Shown: positions 27,563 through 37,098 of the stretch, piece after piece
How the letters are laid out: each line of letters begins with the position of its first letter
Position numbering within the stretch: position 1 is the stretch's first letter
From: Bacteroidota bacterium
GTDB lineage: Bacteria > Bacteroidota > Bacteroidia > Cytophagales > Cyclobacteriaceae
Assembly: GCA_947470895.1 (NCBI GenBank)
Contig: CANIVF010000006.1
Span: forward strand, 40,833-104,832
Length of the DNA stretch: 64,000 nt
Direction of reading: 5' to 3'
Notes under the pieces: model-generated
Seen by the model: only the letters and a program-made list of their open reading frames with translations
Told to the model about the DNA's origin: nothing
Database searches by the model: none
Position numbers and translations under genes: made by a program

Positions 27563-28933
27563 TTATTGAGTGATTGCTTTTAAAATATCATGCTGAGTGA
27601 TGATATGAGCCACTTCCAGATCATCTCTTACTAAGAGTGCTTTATTGTTTTTATTCAGTAGTGATGATAAAACATCCAGTGTACTATCAAGTGCCACTAC
27701 CTGCATGGGTTTGTCCATAATTTCACCTACATGCTTATCCTTTAGGGAAGGATCGTTGATGATTTTTTCCACCAAGCTTGAGGTGGTCACACTTCCTACA
27801 AATTCATTTGCATCTGTTACGGGCACCTGATCCACGCCTTGCTGATTCATTATGCGAATGGCTTCACCAATGGTTGAGTTTTTAGATACCGTGTAGAGAC
27901 TCTCTTTTCCATTTCGCCTGGCAATAATTTCGCGGGCAGTTCCAAAGGTACGTTCCTCCAGAAATCCATGATCTTTCATCCACAAATCGTTATACACTTT
28001 GTTAAGGTAGCGAGTGCCATGATCGGGCAGAAGGATCACCATCACGTCATCTTTTTTTAGATGGTCTTTAGCATATTCCATGGCACCATGAACAGCTGAA
28101 CCACTGCTCCAACCAACAAACAAACCTTCTTCACGCGAGAGCCTTCGAGCCATGATGGCTCCATCTTTATCCGTTACTTTAATAAACTGATCGATCACAT
28201 TAAAGTCTACGTTCTTGGGAAGTATATCTTCACCGAAACCTTCGGTGAGGTATGGATATACTTCATTCTTATCGAATATGCCGGTCTCTTTATATTTTTT
28301 AAAGACTGAACCATAGGTGTCAATACCAATGGCGGCCATATTAGGATTTTGTTCTTTCAGGTAACGGGCGGTGCCACACATAGAACCTCCTGTGCCTACG
28401 GTTGCCACATAGTGAGTAATTTTTCCAGTGCACTGGCTCCATATTTCTGGACCGGTAGTTTCATAGTGTGCCTGTGCATTTGAAGGATTGTCGTACTGAT
28501 TTGGATAAATCGAATTTGGGATTTCCTTGTTGAGCTTGCGGGCAACCGAATAATAAGATTTAGGATCTTCGGGCTCCACATTAGTAGGGCAAACGATCAC
28601 TTCAGCTCCTACTGCCCTTAATATATTTATTTTTTCCTGCGATTGTTTGTCGGCCATGGTAAAGATACACTTATACCCTTTCGCCAGTGCAGTTAAAGCT
28701 AAACCCATTCCTGTATTTCCAGAAGTACCTTCGATGATTGTACCGCCAGGTTTTATGAGTCCTGCTTTTTCAGCATCCTCAATCATCTTCAATGCCATCC
28801 GGTCTTTAGTGGAGTTGCCTGGGTTAAAGTATTCTACTTTAGCCAGTACCGTACCCACTATTCCCTTGGTCACTTTATTAAGACGGACGATGGGGGTATT
28901 ACCGATGGTTTCGATGATTGAATTGTAAATCAT
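27563..28933 (-). CDS. PLP-dependent cysteine synthase / cystathionine beta-synthase with C-terminal CBS domains
   Basis: NPGNSTKDRMALKMIEDAEKAGLIKPGGTIIEGTSGNTGMGLA; GTGGSMCGTARYLKE; paired CBS motifs at the C-terminus. Confidence 0.93.
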   Translation of the reverse strand: MIYNSIIETIGNTPIVRLNKVTKGIVGTVLAKVEYFNPGNSTKDRMALKMIEDAEKAGLIKPGGTIIEGTSGNTGMGLALTALAKGYKCIFTMADKQSQEKINILRAVGAEVIVCPTNVEPEDPKSYYSVARKLNKEIPNSIYPNQYDNPSNAQAHYETTGPEIWSQCTGKITHYVATVGTGGSMCGTARYLKEQNPNMAAIGIDTYGSVFKKYKETGIFDKNEVYPYLTEGFGEDILPKNVDFNVIDQFIKVTDKDGAIMARRLSREEGLFVGWSSGSAVHGAMEYAKDHLKKDDVMVILLPDHGTRYLNKVYNDLWMKDHGFLEERTFGTAREIIARRNGKESLYTVSKNSTIGEAIRIMNQQGVDQVPVTDANEFVGSVTTSSLVEKIINDPSLKDKHVGEIMDKPMQVVALDSTLDVLSSLLNKNNKALLVRDDLEVAHIITQHDILKAITQ

Positions 28934-29002
28934 AAGCAGTTTATAATGACTGTAAAAGTAGGAATTTCAAGAATAACGAAAGTCGGCCTTGAATATTAAA
29001 AA

Positions 29003-29929
29003 TCAGGACGTTGCTCCAGCCAATAAATACAGCACGGCCATGCGAATCGCTACCCCATTCTCAACCTGATCGAGAATAACAGATTGTTGTGCATCTGCTG
29101 CATCGCTGGTAAGTTCAACACCTCTGTTGATGGGGCCTGGATGCATGATCACAATTTGTTTTTTTAGGTTATCTAGCATTTTTTTGTTGATGCCGTAGTA
29201 AAGTGAATATTCACGCAACGAAGGAAAATATTTAATCTGCTGCCTCTCCAATTGAATGCGCAATACGTTGGCAACATCGCACCACTCGAGTGCCTTCTTT
29301 ACATCAAGTTCTACTTGCACACCTAATGATGAAATGAACTTGGGCAATAAAGTTGGAGGACCGCACACCATTACTTTAGCTCCCAATTTTTGTAAGGCAA
29401 AAATATTGGAAAGAGCCACCCGAGAGTGAAGGATATCACCAATGATTGCCACTTTCTTACCTTCTACTGAGCCAAGTCGTTCGCGAATAGAATAGGCGTC
29501 TAACAGGGCTTGAGTCGGATGTTCATGCGTGCCGTCTCCGGCATTGACAATGTTGGCTTTGATATGCTTTGATAAGAAATGAGGTGCACCTACACTGGCG
29601 TGACGCATCACCACCATGTCAACCTTCATGGCTAAAATATTGTTAACCGTATCCAAAAGGGTTTCTCCTTTTTTCACGGAGCTGGTAGATGCAGAAAAAT
29701 TTACCACATCGGCTGAAAGCCTTTTTTCAGCCAGCTCGAAAGAAAGCCGAGTGCGTGTTGAGTTTTCAAAGAAAATATTGGCGATGGTTACATCTCGCAA
29801 AGAAGGAACTCTTTTAATTGGCCTATTGATTACTTCTTTAAAAGTATCAGCCGTTTCAAAAATCAACTCAATGTCTTTTCGGGTTATGTTCTTGATTCCT
29901 AATAAGTGACGTTGACTTAGTGTAGACAT
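29003..29929 (-). CDS. pyrB: Aspartate carbamoyltransferase catalytic subunit
   Basis: FFENSTRTRLSFELAEKRL; MVMRHASVGAPHFL; GDGTHEHPTQALLDAYSI; IMHPGPINRGVEL. Confidence 0.97.
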   Translation of the reverse strand: MSTLSQRHLLGIKNITRKDIELIFETADTFKEVINRPIKRVPSLRDVTIANIFFENSTRTRLSFELAEKRLSADVVNFSASTSSVKKGETLLDTVNNILAMKVDMVVMRHASVGAPHFLSKHIKANIVNAGDGTHEHPTQALLDAYSIRERLGSVEGKKVAIIGDILHSRVALSNIFALQKLGAKVMVCGPPTLLPKFISSLGVQVELDVKKALEWCDVANVLRIQLERQQIKYFPSLREYSLYYGINKKMLDNLKKQIVIMHPGPINRGVELTSDAADAQQSVILDQVENGVAIRMAVLYLLAGATS

Positions 29930-29934
29930 GGTGT

Positions 29935-30477
29935 TTATTCCTTATCGATTAACCAAATTCTGTTCTGTTTATATCCTTGTGCCTGCAGTTCTACCAATAC
30001 CCGTTGCGACTCTAGTGTATTAACAAACTTCCCTACATAGTCGGCCGATATAGGGAGGTCCCGGGTGTTTGTTCTATCCACCAACACTAAAAGTTCTACT
30101 TTCGATGGTCTGCCAAAGGCAATCATGGCATCTAAAGCCGCCCTCACGGTGCGGCCTGTGTAAAGCACATCGTCAATCAACACGACATCTTTTCCTTCAA
30201 TAACAAACGGAACCTTTGTTTCGCTCGCTTTGGCAGGAGTATCACGTCTTCTAAAATCATCACGATAAAAGGTGGTGTCGAGGAAGCCAATCGGGATGTC
30301 TTTTTTGGAGAGTTTTTTTAGCTTCTTTTGAATCATTTCAGCCAAATAGATACCTCTTGGCTGAAGACCTAGAATAACACAATTTTCAAATGAGGAATGG
30401 TTTTCTATTAACTGCTCGCAAAGGCGGCCGAGGGTGATATCAAGCAGGTCCGAATCAAAGATGAGTTTCTTCTGCAT
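29935..30477 (-). CDS. pyrR: Bifunctional pyr operon regulator / uracil phosphoribosyltransferase
   Basis: ILGLQPRGIYLAEMI; VVLIDDVLYTGRTVRAALDA PRPP loop. Confidence 0.93.
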   Translation of the reverse strand: MQKKLIFDSDLLDITLGRLCEQLIENHSSFENCVILGLQPRGIYLAEMIQKKLKKLSKKDIPIGFLDTTFYRDDFRRRDTPAKASETKVPFVIEGKDVVLIDDVLYTGRTVRAALDAMIAFGRPSKVELLVLVDRTNTRDLPISADYVGKFVNTLESQRVLVELQAQGYKQNRIWLIDKE

Positions 30478-30512
30478 ACGCCTCTGCGAAAGTAAGAAAA
30501 AGTAATGGTTTC

Positions 30513-32015
30513 CTACTGATATTTTAGTTTGTTAATAAAAAGTATCCTTCTTCCAAACTCATTCTTTTCTACTATCGAGCCACTAATGCGCTGAATACCA
30601 TAAGCATAGAGATATGGGGCATACCAATATTCTAACGTACTCGATTCTGTAGCCTTTTCTTTCACCAAATTAGTTTCAAGTTTTGAGTCTAATGTTTTTG
30701 ATGATTTACCTTCCAAAACCTCGTTGCGGCTAATTTTTTTGCTACGCAATGTATTTTCATACAGGTACATCATCCCTAGCGATTCACTACTTGGGGCCAA
30801 TTTTACAAATTGTTTGAGGTAGAAGGTTTTTACATCACCAATTTCAAACGTATTATCCCATTTTAACTTGCCAGTTTGGTCAAATCCAATTACTGAGGCA
30901 TGAGTGTAACGATAACCGTCAAAGATTCGATCCCCTCGCACGGAAAGGAAGTAAGAATTTGAATATAGGTAGTGAGGATAATAAGCTTCTCCTAACAGGA
31001 TAAATTCGTTTTTATATTGATGAAGTTCATTTGTTAAAAAGCGAAACGATTTTCTGTTTTTTTTGCCCTTGAGTTTTCTCCTTTCAATTCTATTCTTTAC
31101 GCGCGCTTCGTGTCGTGGTCTCATGAATTTGAAGAAATTTTCCATATCGCTGAAATTATAATAGTTCAGCGTTTGATTTCCTTCGGGTTTTATTTCTGCT
31201 ATAAAAACTCCTCTGCTGTATTCTGTATTGCGCACTCCAAAACTTCCAGCAACGATTTGTGTACCATCTTCTTTTCTAAAGGATTTTCCGAAAAGGAGAT
31301 TTTTGTCAACATCACCTTCCATAACAGTCGCTTTAATGAGATCGCCTTCTGGGGTATAACTTTTAATCCAAAGAATTTTTTTTCGTTGATCACTTCGCGC
31401 GCTTACAATAATATCAATCAGGCCATCGTTGCCTGTTCTTATTTGATTAAGCAACCCAGGTTCATTGAAGAATCCAGGAAGAAGTCGCGATTGACCTGTA
31501 GCAAAACTGAAATGAAGTACAACAGGAGTGGTATTAAAATAACCCCCAATGAGGATTGCGTTTGTTGAGATGTCTAAATGAGTAAGATTGAGCGGAATAA
31601 GATTTTTCACGAGATACTGGTTGTAGCTTCGTGTGTTAACATCCATGGCGATGATTTCAAAATCGAAATTTCCAAAGAATGTAGCACTCAATAGCAAGTA
31701 TGCTATTTGATCGTGGACAATGGCCTTTGCAACGGTGAGATTTTTTTCAATTTTTATTACACCTCTCCAACTTTCGCGCAACGTAGTATCAAGTTTTATT
31801 AATTCAATGTGATCCTCAGCATTGCCTATTACCTTTCGGTGAATCAGAACACCAGCCTCACCCAGCGATGTTACTTGAGGATTGTCCAAATTATTTTGAT
31901 CTTCTAGAATAAGTTCAAAATGATTTAACGTAGCAACTTGCGCAAAACAAGGCCATGCCAGCAAGAGTGTAAGGATTACACTAATCGATCCTGATCTTAT
32001 TGATATAAAACACAT
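30513..32015 (-). CDS. Uncharacterised secreted protein (tandem paralog A)
   Basis: Signal peptide; shares segments with the upstream gene (LNYYNFSDMENFFKFMRPRHEARVKNRIERRKLKGKK; LEYWYAPYLYAYGIQRI). Confidence 0.75.
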   Translation of the reverse strand: MCFISIRSGSISVILTLLLAWPCFAQVATLNHFELILEDQNNLDNPQVTSLGEAGVLIHRKVIGNAEDHIELIKLDTTLRESWRGVIKIEKNLTVAKAIVHDQIAYLLLSATFFGNFDFEIIAMDVNTRSYNQYLVKNLIPLNLTHLDISTNAILIGGYFNTTPVVLHFSFATGQSRLLPGFFNEPGLLNQIRTGNDGLIDIIVSARSDQRKKILWIKSYTPEGDLIKATVMEGDVDKNLLFGKSFRKEDGTQIVAGSFGVRNTEYSRGVFIAEIKPEGNQTLNYYNFSDMENFFKFMRPRHEARVKNRIERRKLKGKKNRKSFRFLTNELHQYKNEFILLGEAYYPHYLYSNSYFLSVRGDRIFDGYRYTHASVIGFDQTGKLKWDNTFEIGDVKTFYLKQFVKLAPSSESLGMMYLYENTLRSKKISRNEVLEGKSSKTLDSKLETNLVKEKATESSTLEYWYAPYLYAYGIQRISGSIVEKNEFGRRILFINKLKYQ

Positions 32016-33576
32016 ATCGATTTGGATCTTCAGATTGTTTTTCCTGATCTTTAATACGTTGGTATCCCCAGGTGTACATATAGTTTTGATACCACGCTCT
32101 CACATAACCAATTTCTGAATCAGAACGGATTATTTCTCGCGGCTTTTGAAGGATGGTTTGGAGTGTATCAGCGGTACTTCCATCTGCAGTGTGATGCATG
32201 ATCATCAAATCTTTTTCTTTCTTATAAGCAATAGCAACTTTGTCATTATTAAAAATGAAGTCAGCGGTTTGTTCCAGTCCTATTGATTTTTTTTCTTCCA
32301 GAATTATTCCATAATCCCTGGTTAAGTTTCCATTAAGATCAAAAACAAGAACGGAAGAATATAGATTTTTTATTTCATCACTGTGCGGGGTGGTATATCC
32401 ATTACTAAATTGGTAAGGATTGTTATAGTACCGGCTCATGAATGGACTATAACCGTAGGGGCTGAAACCCCCATAATAATAGGGATTGGAGAATCCTGGC
32501 ATATATGGGTTTGAATTGAAATTTGATGATGGTAGATATACTTCTGCCAACAAAGCAAATCCATGAGAATTCTCCTCCATCCGAATCACGGAGGTGTATG
32601 CTTTAAACTCAGGTATGGAGCCAGCCATCTTTGCCTGAGAAGATTTTTGTTTCAGTTTGGCAATACGCTTAGGAGATTGATAATCAAGAAAATGTTCAAG
32701 GCTACCGAAATCATAAAATTTCACAACCTGGTCTGAAAAGGGATCTGCCAGCACGGAGTAAATTCCTGAAGCCTGTTTTGAGGTGCCCTCTGTCCATGTG
32801 CCCGTAATTAACAATTCATCATTTTTAAGAGTACTGGTTATGCCGGAAAGAATTACTCGCTTGGCATCAAACTCAATGACATCGTCAATCAGCATGGCGC
32901 CCGTTGCATCAAAGGTCTTTAAGGTTAACCGCTTCTTTTCTTTGGTGGTGCGATCAATGATCAATACGTTAAAAGTATTGTTTGCATTGGTTCGCAGGTC
33001 TAGCAGTTGTGTTTCAGAAAGGAAAAACCCAGGAACAATTTTCAAATTTTCTGTTTCCAAATCGTAGATTAAAATAGCCGGGTCATTATTGACATATCCT
33101 CCTAATACGATGGCGTGATGGAGAACACCAAGGTGTGTCACCTTAAACATCAGTTCTTGTTTAATCGAAAATCTTCTTACCTCTTGTGTTTTTGTATGAA
33201 TGGTTAGAAGGCTTAAGTCACTTCCATCATGGTCATTGCTTCTGAATAAGATATATACCAGTTCATCTTTGTAATCATATCCGATAAGGCGTGAACGCGA
33301 TTCAATATCGATTTCGATACTCAACGTTTCTTTGAGATCGGAATTCAATACGACCAATTCCCATATTCTTTTTCCTTCTTTAAATTGATCTTTATCATGA
33401 ATTAAGACGATACCTTTTTCTTCCATGGGTACCAAGATGAATTCGGAGTCATTACTTTTTTGCTCTCGTTCGTATCGGGCAGTTTGCTCTACTTGAGCAT
33501 GAGAAGCGATCGAAAAAGTGCCAATAGCTCCGATCAAGAAGTGTCTGATTGAAAATATGAAGATTAGATCTTTCAT
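31981..33576 (-). CDS. Uncharacterised secreted protein (tandem paralog B)
   Basis: Signal peptide; VVKFYDFGSLEHFLDYQSPKRIAKLKQKSSQAKMAG; YVRAWYQNYMYTWGYQRI; Tyr/Asn/Gly/Pro-rich segment. Confidence 0.75.
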   Translation of the reverse strand: MKDLIFIFSIRHFLIGAIGTFSIASHAQVEQTARYEREQKSNDSEFILVPMEEKGIVLIHDKDQFKEGKRIWELVVLNSDLKETLSIEIDIESRSRLIGYDYKDELVYILFRSNDHDGSDLSLLTIHTKTQEVRRFSIKQELMFKVTHLGVLHHAIVLGGYVNNDPAILIYDLETENLKIVPGFFLSETQLLDLRTNANNTFNVLIIDRTTKEKKRLTLKTFDATGAMLIDDVIEFDAKRVILSGITSTLKNDELLITGTWTEGTSKQASGIYSVLADPFSDQVVKFYDFGSLEHFLDYQSPKRIAKLKQKSSQAKMAGSIPEFKAYTSVIRMEENSHGFALLAEVYLPSSNFNSNPYMPGFSNPYYYGGFSPYGYSPFMSRYYNNPYQFSNGYTTPHSDEIKNLYSSVLVFDLNGNLTRDYGIILEEKKSIGLEQTADFIFNNDKVAIAYKKEKDLMIMHHTADGSTADTLQTILQKPREIIRSDSEIGYVRAWYQNYMYTWGYQRIKDQEKQSEDPNRYVFYINKIRID

Positions 33577-33579
33577 GCA

Positions 33580-33981
33580 CTATTTCTCACCCATGCCAAT
33601 CACTAGGTCAAACTCTTCTTTTCTTACAGGCTGCACCGATAATCGGGAGTTTTTCACCAACACCATATCGGCAAGTCTTTTTTCTAGTTTGATCACAGCA
33701 AGATTTACGGTGTTCTTTAATTTTTGCATAGGCTTTATTTCTACTGCTGCCCAATCTTTGTCTTTAGGATCTGGAAAGTATTCGCGGGTAATTTCAGCAA
33801 TACCAATTACGGCCTTATCATCCATGCTGTGATAGATGAATGTGAGGTCACCTTTTTTCATAGCTTTCAAGTTATTACGAGCCTGAAAATTCCTAACGCC
33901 ATCCCACACCGCTTTTTTATCTCGCACAAGGTCATCCCACGAAAATGTACTGGGCTCCGTTTTCATCAACCAATAATTCAT
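33580..33981 (-). CDS. EVE domain-containing protein
   Basis: MNYWLMKTEPSTFSWDDLVRDKKAVWDGVRNFQARNNLKAMKKGDLTFIYHS. Confidence 0.95.
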   Translation of the reverse strand: MNYWLMKTEPSTFSWDDLVRDKKAVWDGVRNFQARNNLKAMKKGDLTFIYHSMDDKAVIGIAEITREYFPDPKDKDWAAVEIKPMQKLKNTVNLAVIKLEKRLADMVLVKNSRLSVQPVRKEEFDLVIGMGEK

Positions 33982-34127
33982 AAAAGAAGTTTATTTTGGG
34001 TTTAATTGGTTATTTCTTTTTAGAAGATTCATCGAAATACAGTCTTCAAATTATTAAAACAACGAAGTGACTAAAATAGTAAATTGTCTTCGTATTTTTC
34101 TGAGGTTTCAAATGAATTAAGCTAGCC

Positions 34128-35132
34128 ATGAAGGTATTAATAATTCGCTTCTCCTCCATTGGGGATATTGTGCTCACCACCCCGGTGATACGCGCGCTAA
34201 AAACTCAATTGGAAGATGCGGAAATTCATTATGTCACTAAAATCCAATACAAGAGCATCCTGGAGTCCAATCCTTATGTTGATCGGCTTTTTTTGCTTGA
34301 AGAAAGTCTGGCGAGACTAATCGATCACCTAAGGAAGGAAAAGTATGATTATGTCATCGACCTTCATTGTAATCTGCGCACGCGCATTATTAAAACTGCC
34401 TTGAGAAGAAAGTCTTATAGTTTTGATAAGATTAATTTAAAGAAATGGCTTAAGGTCAATTTAAAAATCGATCAATTGCCTCCTGTTCATATTGTCGACA
34501 GGTATTTAAAAACTGTAGCACAGCTGGGAGTAAAGCCTGATGCACTGGGTCTGGATTACTTTATTCCAGAAAAAGACGAAGTGCCCATCGAGTGGTTGCC
34601 GGAAACCCATCAAAAGAATTTTGTCGTTTATGCGATTGGGGCACAACACAACACAAAAAAATTGCCTTTACCGCGCATGATTGAATTGTGCGACAGGATA
34701 AATAAGCCCATCGTATTGTTGGGTGGCAAGGAGGATTTCGAAACGGGTGAACACATTCGGGCTTTTTTTGAAAGAACACATTCTACTGAATATGAGTCCG
34801 GTTTGTTTGAGTTGAATAAGAAGACCGTAATTTATAATGCTTGTGGAAAATTTAACTTGAATCAGTCGGCCAGCTTGGTCAAAAAATCGAGTCATGTTTT
34901 TACGCATGATACCGGGCTCATGCACATTGCCGCTGCCTTTAAGAAAGAAGTGTTTTCCATTTGGGGAAATACGATACCAGAATTTGGGATGTATCCGTTT
35001 CGCACCAAATTTACTGTGTTTGAAAACAAGATGATCGATTGTCGCCCGTGCTCAAAAATAGGATATAATAAATGTCCGCGCGGGCATTTTAAATGCATGA
35101 ATGATATCGTATTTGATTTTTACCTTCCTTAG
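34128..35132 (+). CDS. Glycosyltransferase family 9 (heptosyltransferase-like)
   Basis: MKVLIIRFSSIGDIVLTTPVIRALK; VFTHDTGLMHIAAAFKKEVFSIWGNTIPEFGMYPF. Confidence 0.93.
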   Translation: MKVLIIRFSSIGDIVLTTPVIRALKTQLEDAEIHYVTKIQYKSILESNPYVDRLFLLEESLARLIDHLRKEKYDYVIDLHCNLRTRIIKTALRRKSYSFDKINLKKWLKVNLKIDQLPPVHIVDRYLKTVAQLGVKPDALGLDYFIPEKDEVPIEWLPETHQKNFVVYAIGAQHNTKKLPLPRMIELCDRINKPIVLLGGKEDFETGEHIRAFFERTHSTEYESGLFELNKKTVIYNACGKFNLNQSASLVKKSSHVFTHDTGLMHIAAAFKKEVFSIWGNTIPEFGMYPFRTKFTVFENKMIDCRPCSKIGYNKCPRGHFKCMNDIVFDFYLP

Positions 35133-35141
35133 CAGATTCAG

Positions 35142-37025
35142 TTAGTAAGCTCTTACCAACTTTCCATCCATATAATTGCGGTACGATTTATTCACTACGC
35201 GCATACCGCCCGGAGTGGGATAGTCGCCCGTAAAGTACCAGTCGCCAGAATGATTTGGTATCGCCTTGTGAAGATTTTCTACCGTTTGATACACTACTTC
35301 CAATTCAGCCTTCATATCAGCAGGACGCACGATGTCAGCAATCTTTTCAGAGATTTCTTCGTAGCCAAATTGATCGTATAATCTCTTCACATAGTTGGTT
35401 GGATCTTCCTCGATTTCTGCCCGTTGACATTGCTCATAAATTTCTCCAAGCAGATAATCTTTACCTTGATCTTTTAGTAATTGAATCAATGCGCGGAAGG
35501 CAACAAAGTCACCCATCTTACTCATATCAATTCCGTAGCAATCGGGGAAACGAATCTGAGGTGCTGAGGAAACCACTAAAATCTTTTTAGGTCCCAAACG
35601 GTCGAGCATTTTAAGAATACTTTTCTCTAACGTAGTTCCACGCACGATAGAGTCATCCAAAATCACCAACGTATCTTTTCCCTTGTTCACCACTTCGTAG
35701 GTCGTGTCGTAAACGTGGGCAACCATGTCATCGCGATGCGAATCGTCTGTGATGAAGGTCCGGAGTTTTACATCTTTGATGACGATTTTTTCGATGCGCG
35801 GACGGAATGTTAAAATATCATCGAGTGAGTCAACTGTAGGCTTACCATCCAGAATAATATCTTTTTGTTTGTTGATCAAATAATCTTCAATACCGGCCAT
35901 CATACCTAAGAAGGCTGTTTCAGCCGTATTGGGCACATACGAGAAGATCGTATTCTTTAAATCGAAATTGATTGCTTTCAGAATCTGAGGAACAAGTAAC
36001 TTACCGAGTTGCTTGCGTTCCTGGTAAATTTCAGGATCAGTTCCTCGTGAGAAATAGACACGTTCGAAGCTGCACGATTTTTTTTCTCGAGCTGGTAAAA
36101 TCTGATGCTGCACATACTCACCATTTTTGTTGATGATCAGCGCATGCCCGGGCTGAATCTCCTGAATTTGCGAATAGTTAACGTTGAAGGCAGTTTTAAT
36201 CGCAGGTTTTTCGGAAGCCACCACCACAATTTCATCATCGGCATAGTAATAGGCAGGTCGGATACCGGATGGATCTCTTACCACAAAGGCAGAACCTGAA
36301 CCGGTGAGGCCGGCCATAGTGTAGCCGCCATCAAAATCTTTGCATGCTCTTCTTAAGACTCGCGTAAGATCAAGTTCATTTTCAATGATGTCCGATACTT
36401 CGAGATTCGTGTATTGACCTTTATATTTTTGGAAGAGTGTTTGAACCTCTTCATCCAGGAAGTGCCCAATTTTTTCCATCACGGTTACGGTGTCTACTTT
36501 TTCTTTTGGGTGCTGACCTAGCTCAACCAATATGTTGAACAGCTCATCCACGTTGGTCAAATTAAAATTTCCGGCCATCACGAGATTGCGACTGCGCCAG
36601 TTATTTTGTCTCAGGAAGGGGTGCACATTTTCTATACTATTGAGACCGTGAGTGCCGTAGCGTAAGTGGCCTAACCACAACTCTCCGCTAAAGGCTACTT
36701 TTTCCTTCAGCCAATGTTCATCTTTGAATTTCTCTTTGCCTTCTTTCTGAGCCTTCTGATATTTCTTGCCAATTTTTTTGAAGAGCGATGCTACCGGTTG
36801 GGCTTTAATAGAGCGGTAGCGACTGAAGAATCGGAATCCGGGCTTTTGATCAATTTTGATGTTGGCAATTCCGGCTCCATCCTGACCCCGATTGTGTTGT
36901 TTTTCCATCAAAATATACATCTTGTTCATGGCATAGGTGGTGCCATATTTTTCGATGTAGTAAGAAAGTGGCTTGCGCAATCGAATGAGGGCAATGCCAC
37001 ATTCATGAAGGATGGGTTCACTCAT
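35142..37025 (-). CDS. Amidophosphoribosyltransferase family protein (PurF-like, long form)
   Basis: Short propeptide then CGIALIRL; QHNRGQDGAGIA; LGHLRYGTHG; LVILDDSIVRGTTLEKSI PRPP loop; 627 aa. Confidence 0.9.
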   Translation of the reverse strand: MSEPILHECGIALIRLRKPLSYYIEKYGTTYAMNKMYILMEKQHNRGQDGAGIANIKIDQKPGFRFFSRYRSIKAQPVASLFKKIGKKYQKAQKEGKEKFKDEHWLKEKVAFSGELWLGHLRYGTHGLNSIENVHPFLRQNNWRSRNLVMAGNFNLTNVDELFNILVELGQHPKEKVDTVTVMEKIGHFLDEEVQTLFQKYKGQYTNLEVSDIIENELDLTRVLRRACKDFDGGYTMAGLTGSGSAFVVRDPSGIRPAYYYADDEIVVVASEKPAIKTAFNVNYSQIQEIQPGHALIINKNGEYVQHQILPAREKKSCSFERVYFSRGTDPEIYQERKQLGKLLVPQILKAINFDLKNTIFSYVPNTAETAFLGMMAGIEDYLINKQKDIILDGKPTVDSLDDILTFRPRIEKIVIKDVKLRTFITDDSHRDDMVAHVYDTTYEVVNKGKDTLVILDDSIVRGTTLEKSILKMLDRLGPKKILVVSSAPQIRFPDCYGIDMSKMGDFVAFRALIQLLKDQGKDYLLGEIYEQCQRAEIEEDPTNYVKRLYDQFGYEEISEKIADIVRPADMKAELEVVYQTVENLHKAIPNHSGDWYFTGDYPTPGGMRVVNKSYRNYMDGKLVRAY

Positions 37026-37098
37026 AGATTTTTATTTCAAAGTCTCCGAAAATAACACGACCAGAAATCTGCCCTTTTGCTCTTGAAGCCTAAAAGCT

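Noticed and set aside
35142-37025. Long PurF-like protein as a novel enzyme
   Set aside because: Propeptide-Cys, glutamine amidotransferase and PRPP motifs are intact; long PurF paralogs are, to my recollection, ordinary in Bacteroidota.
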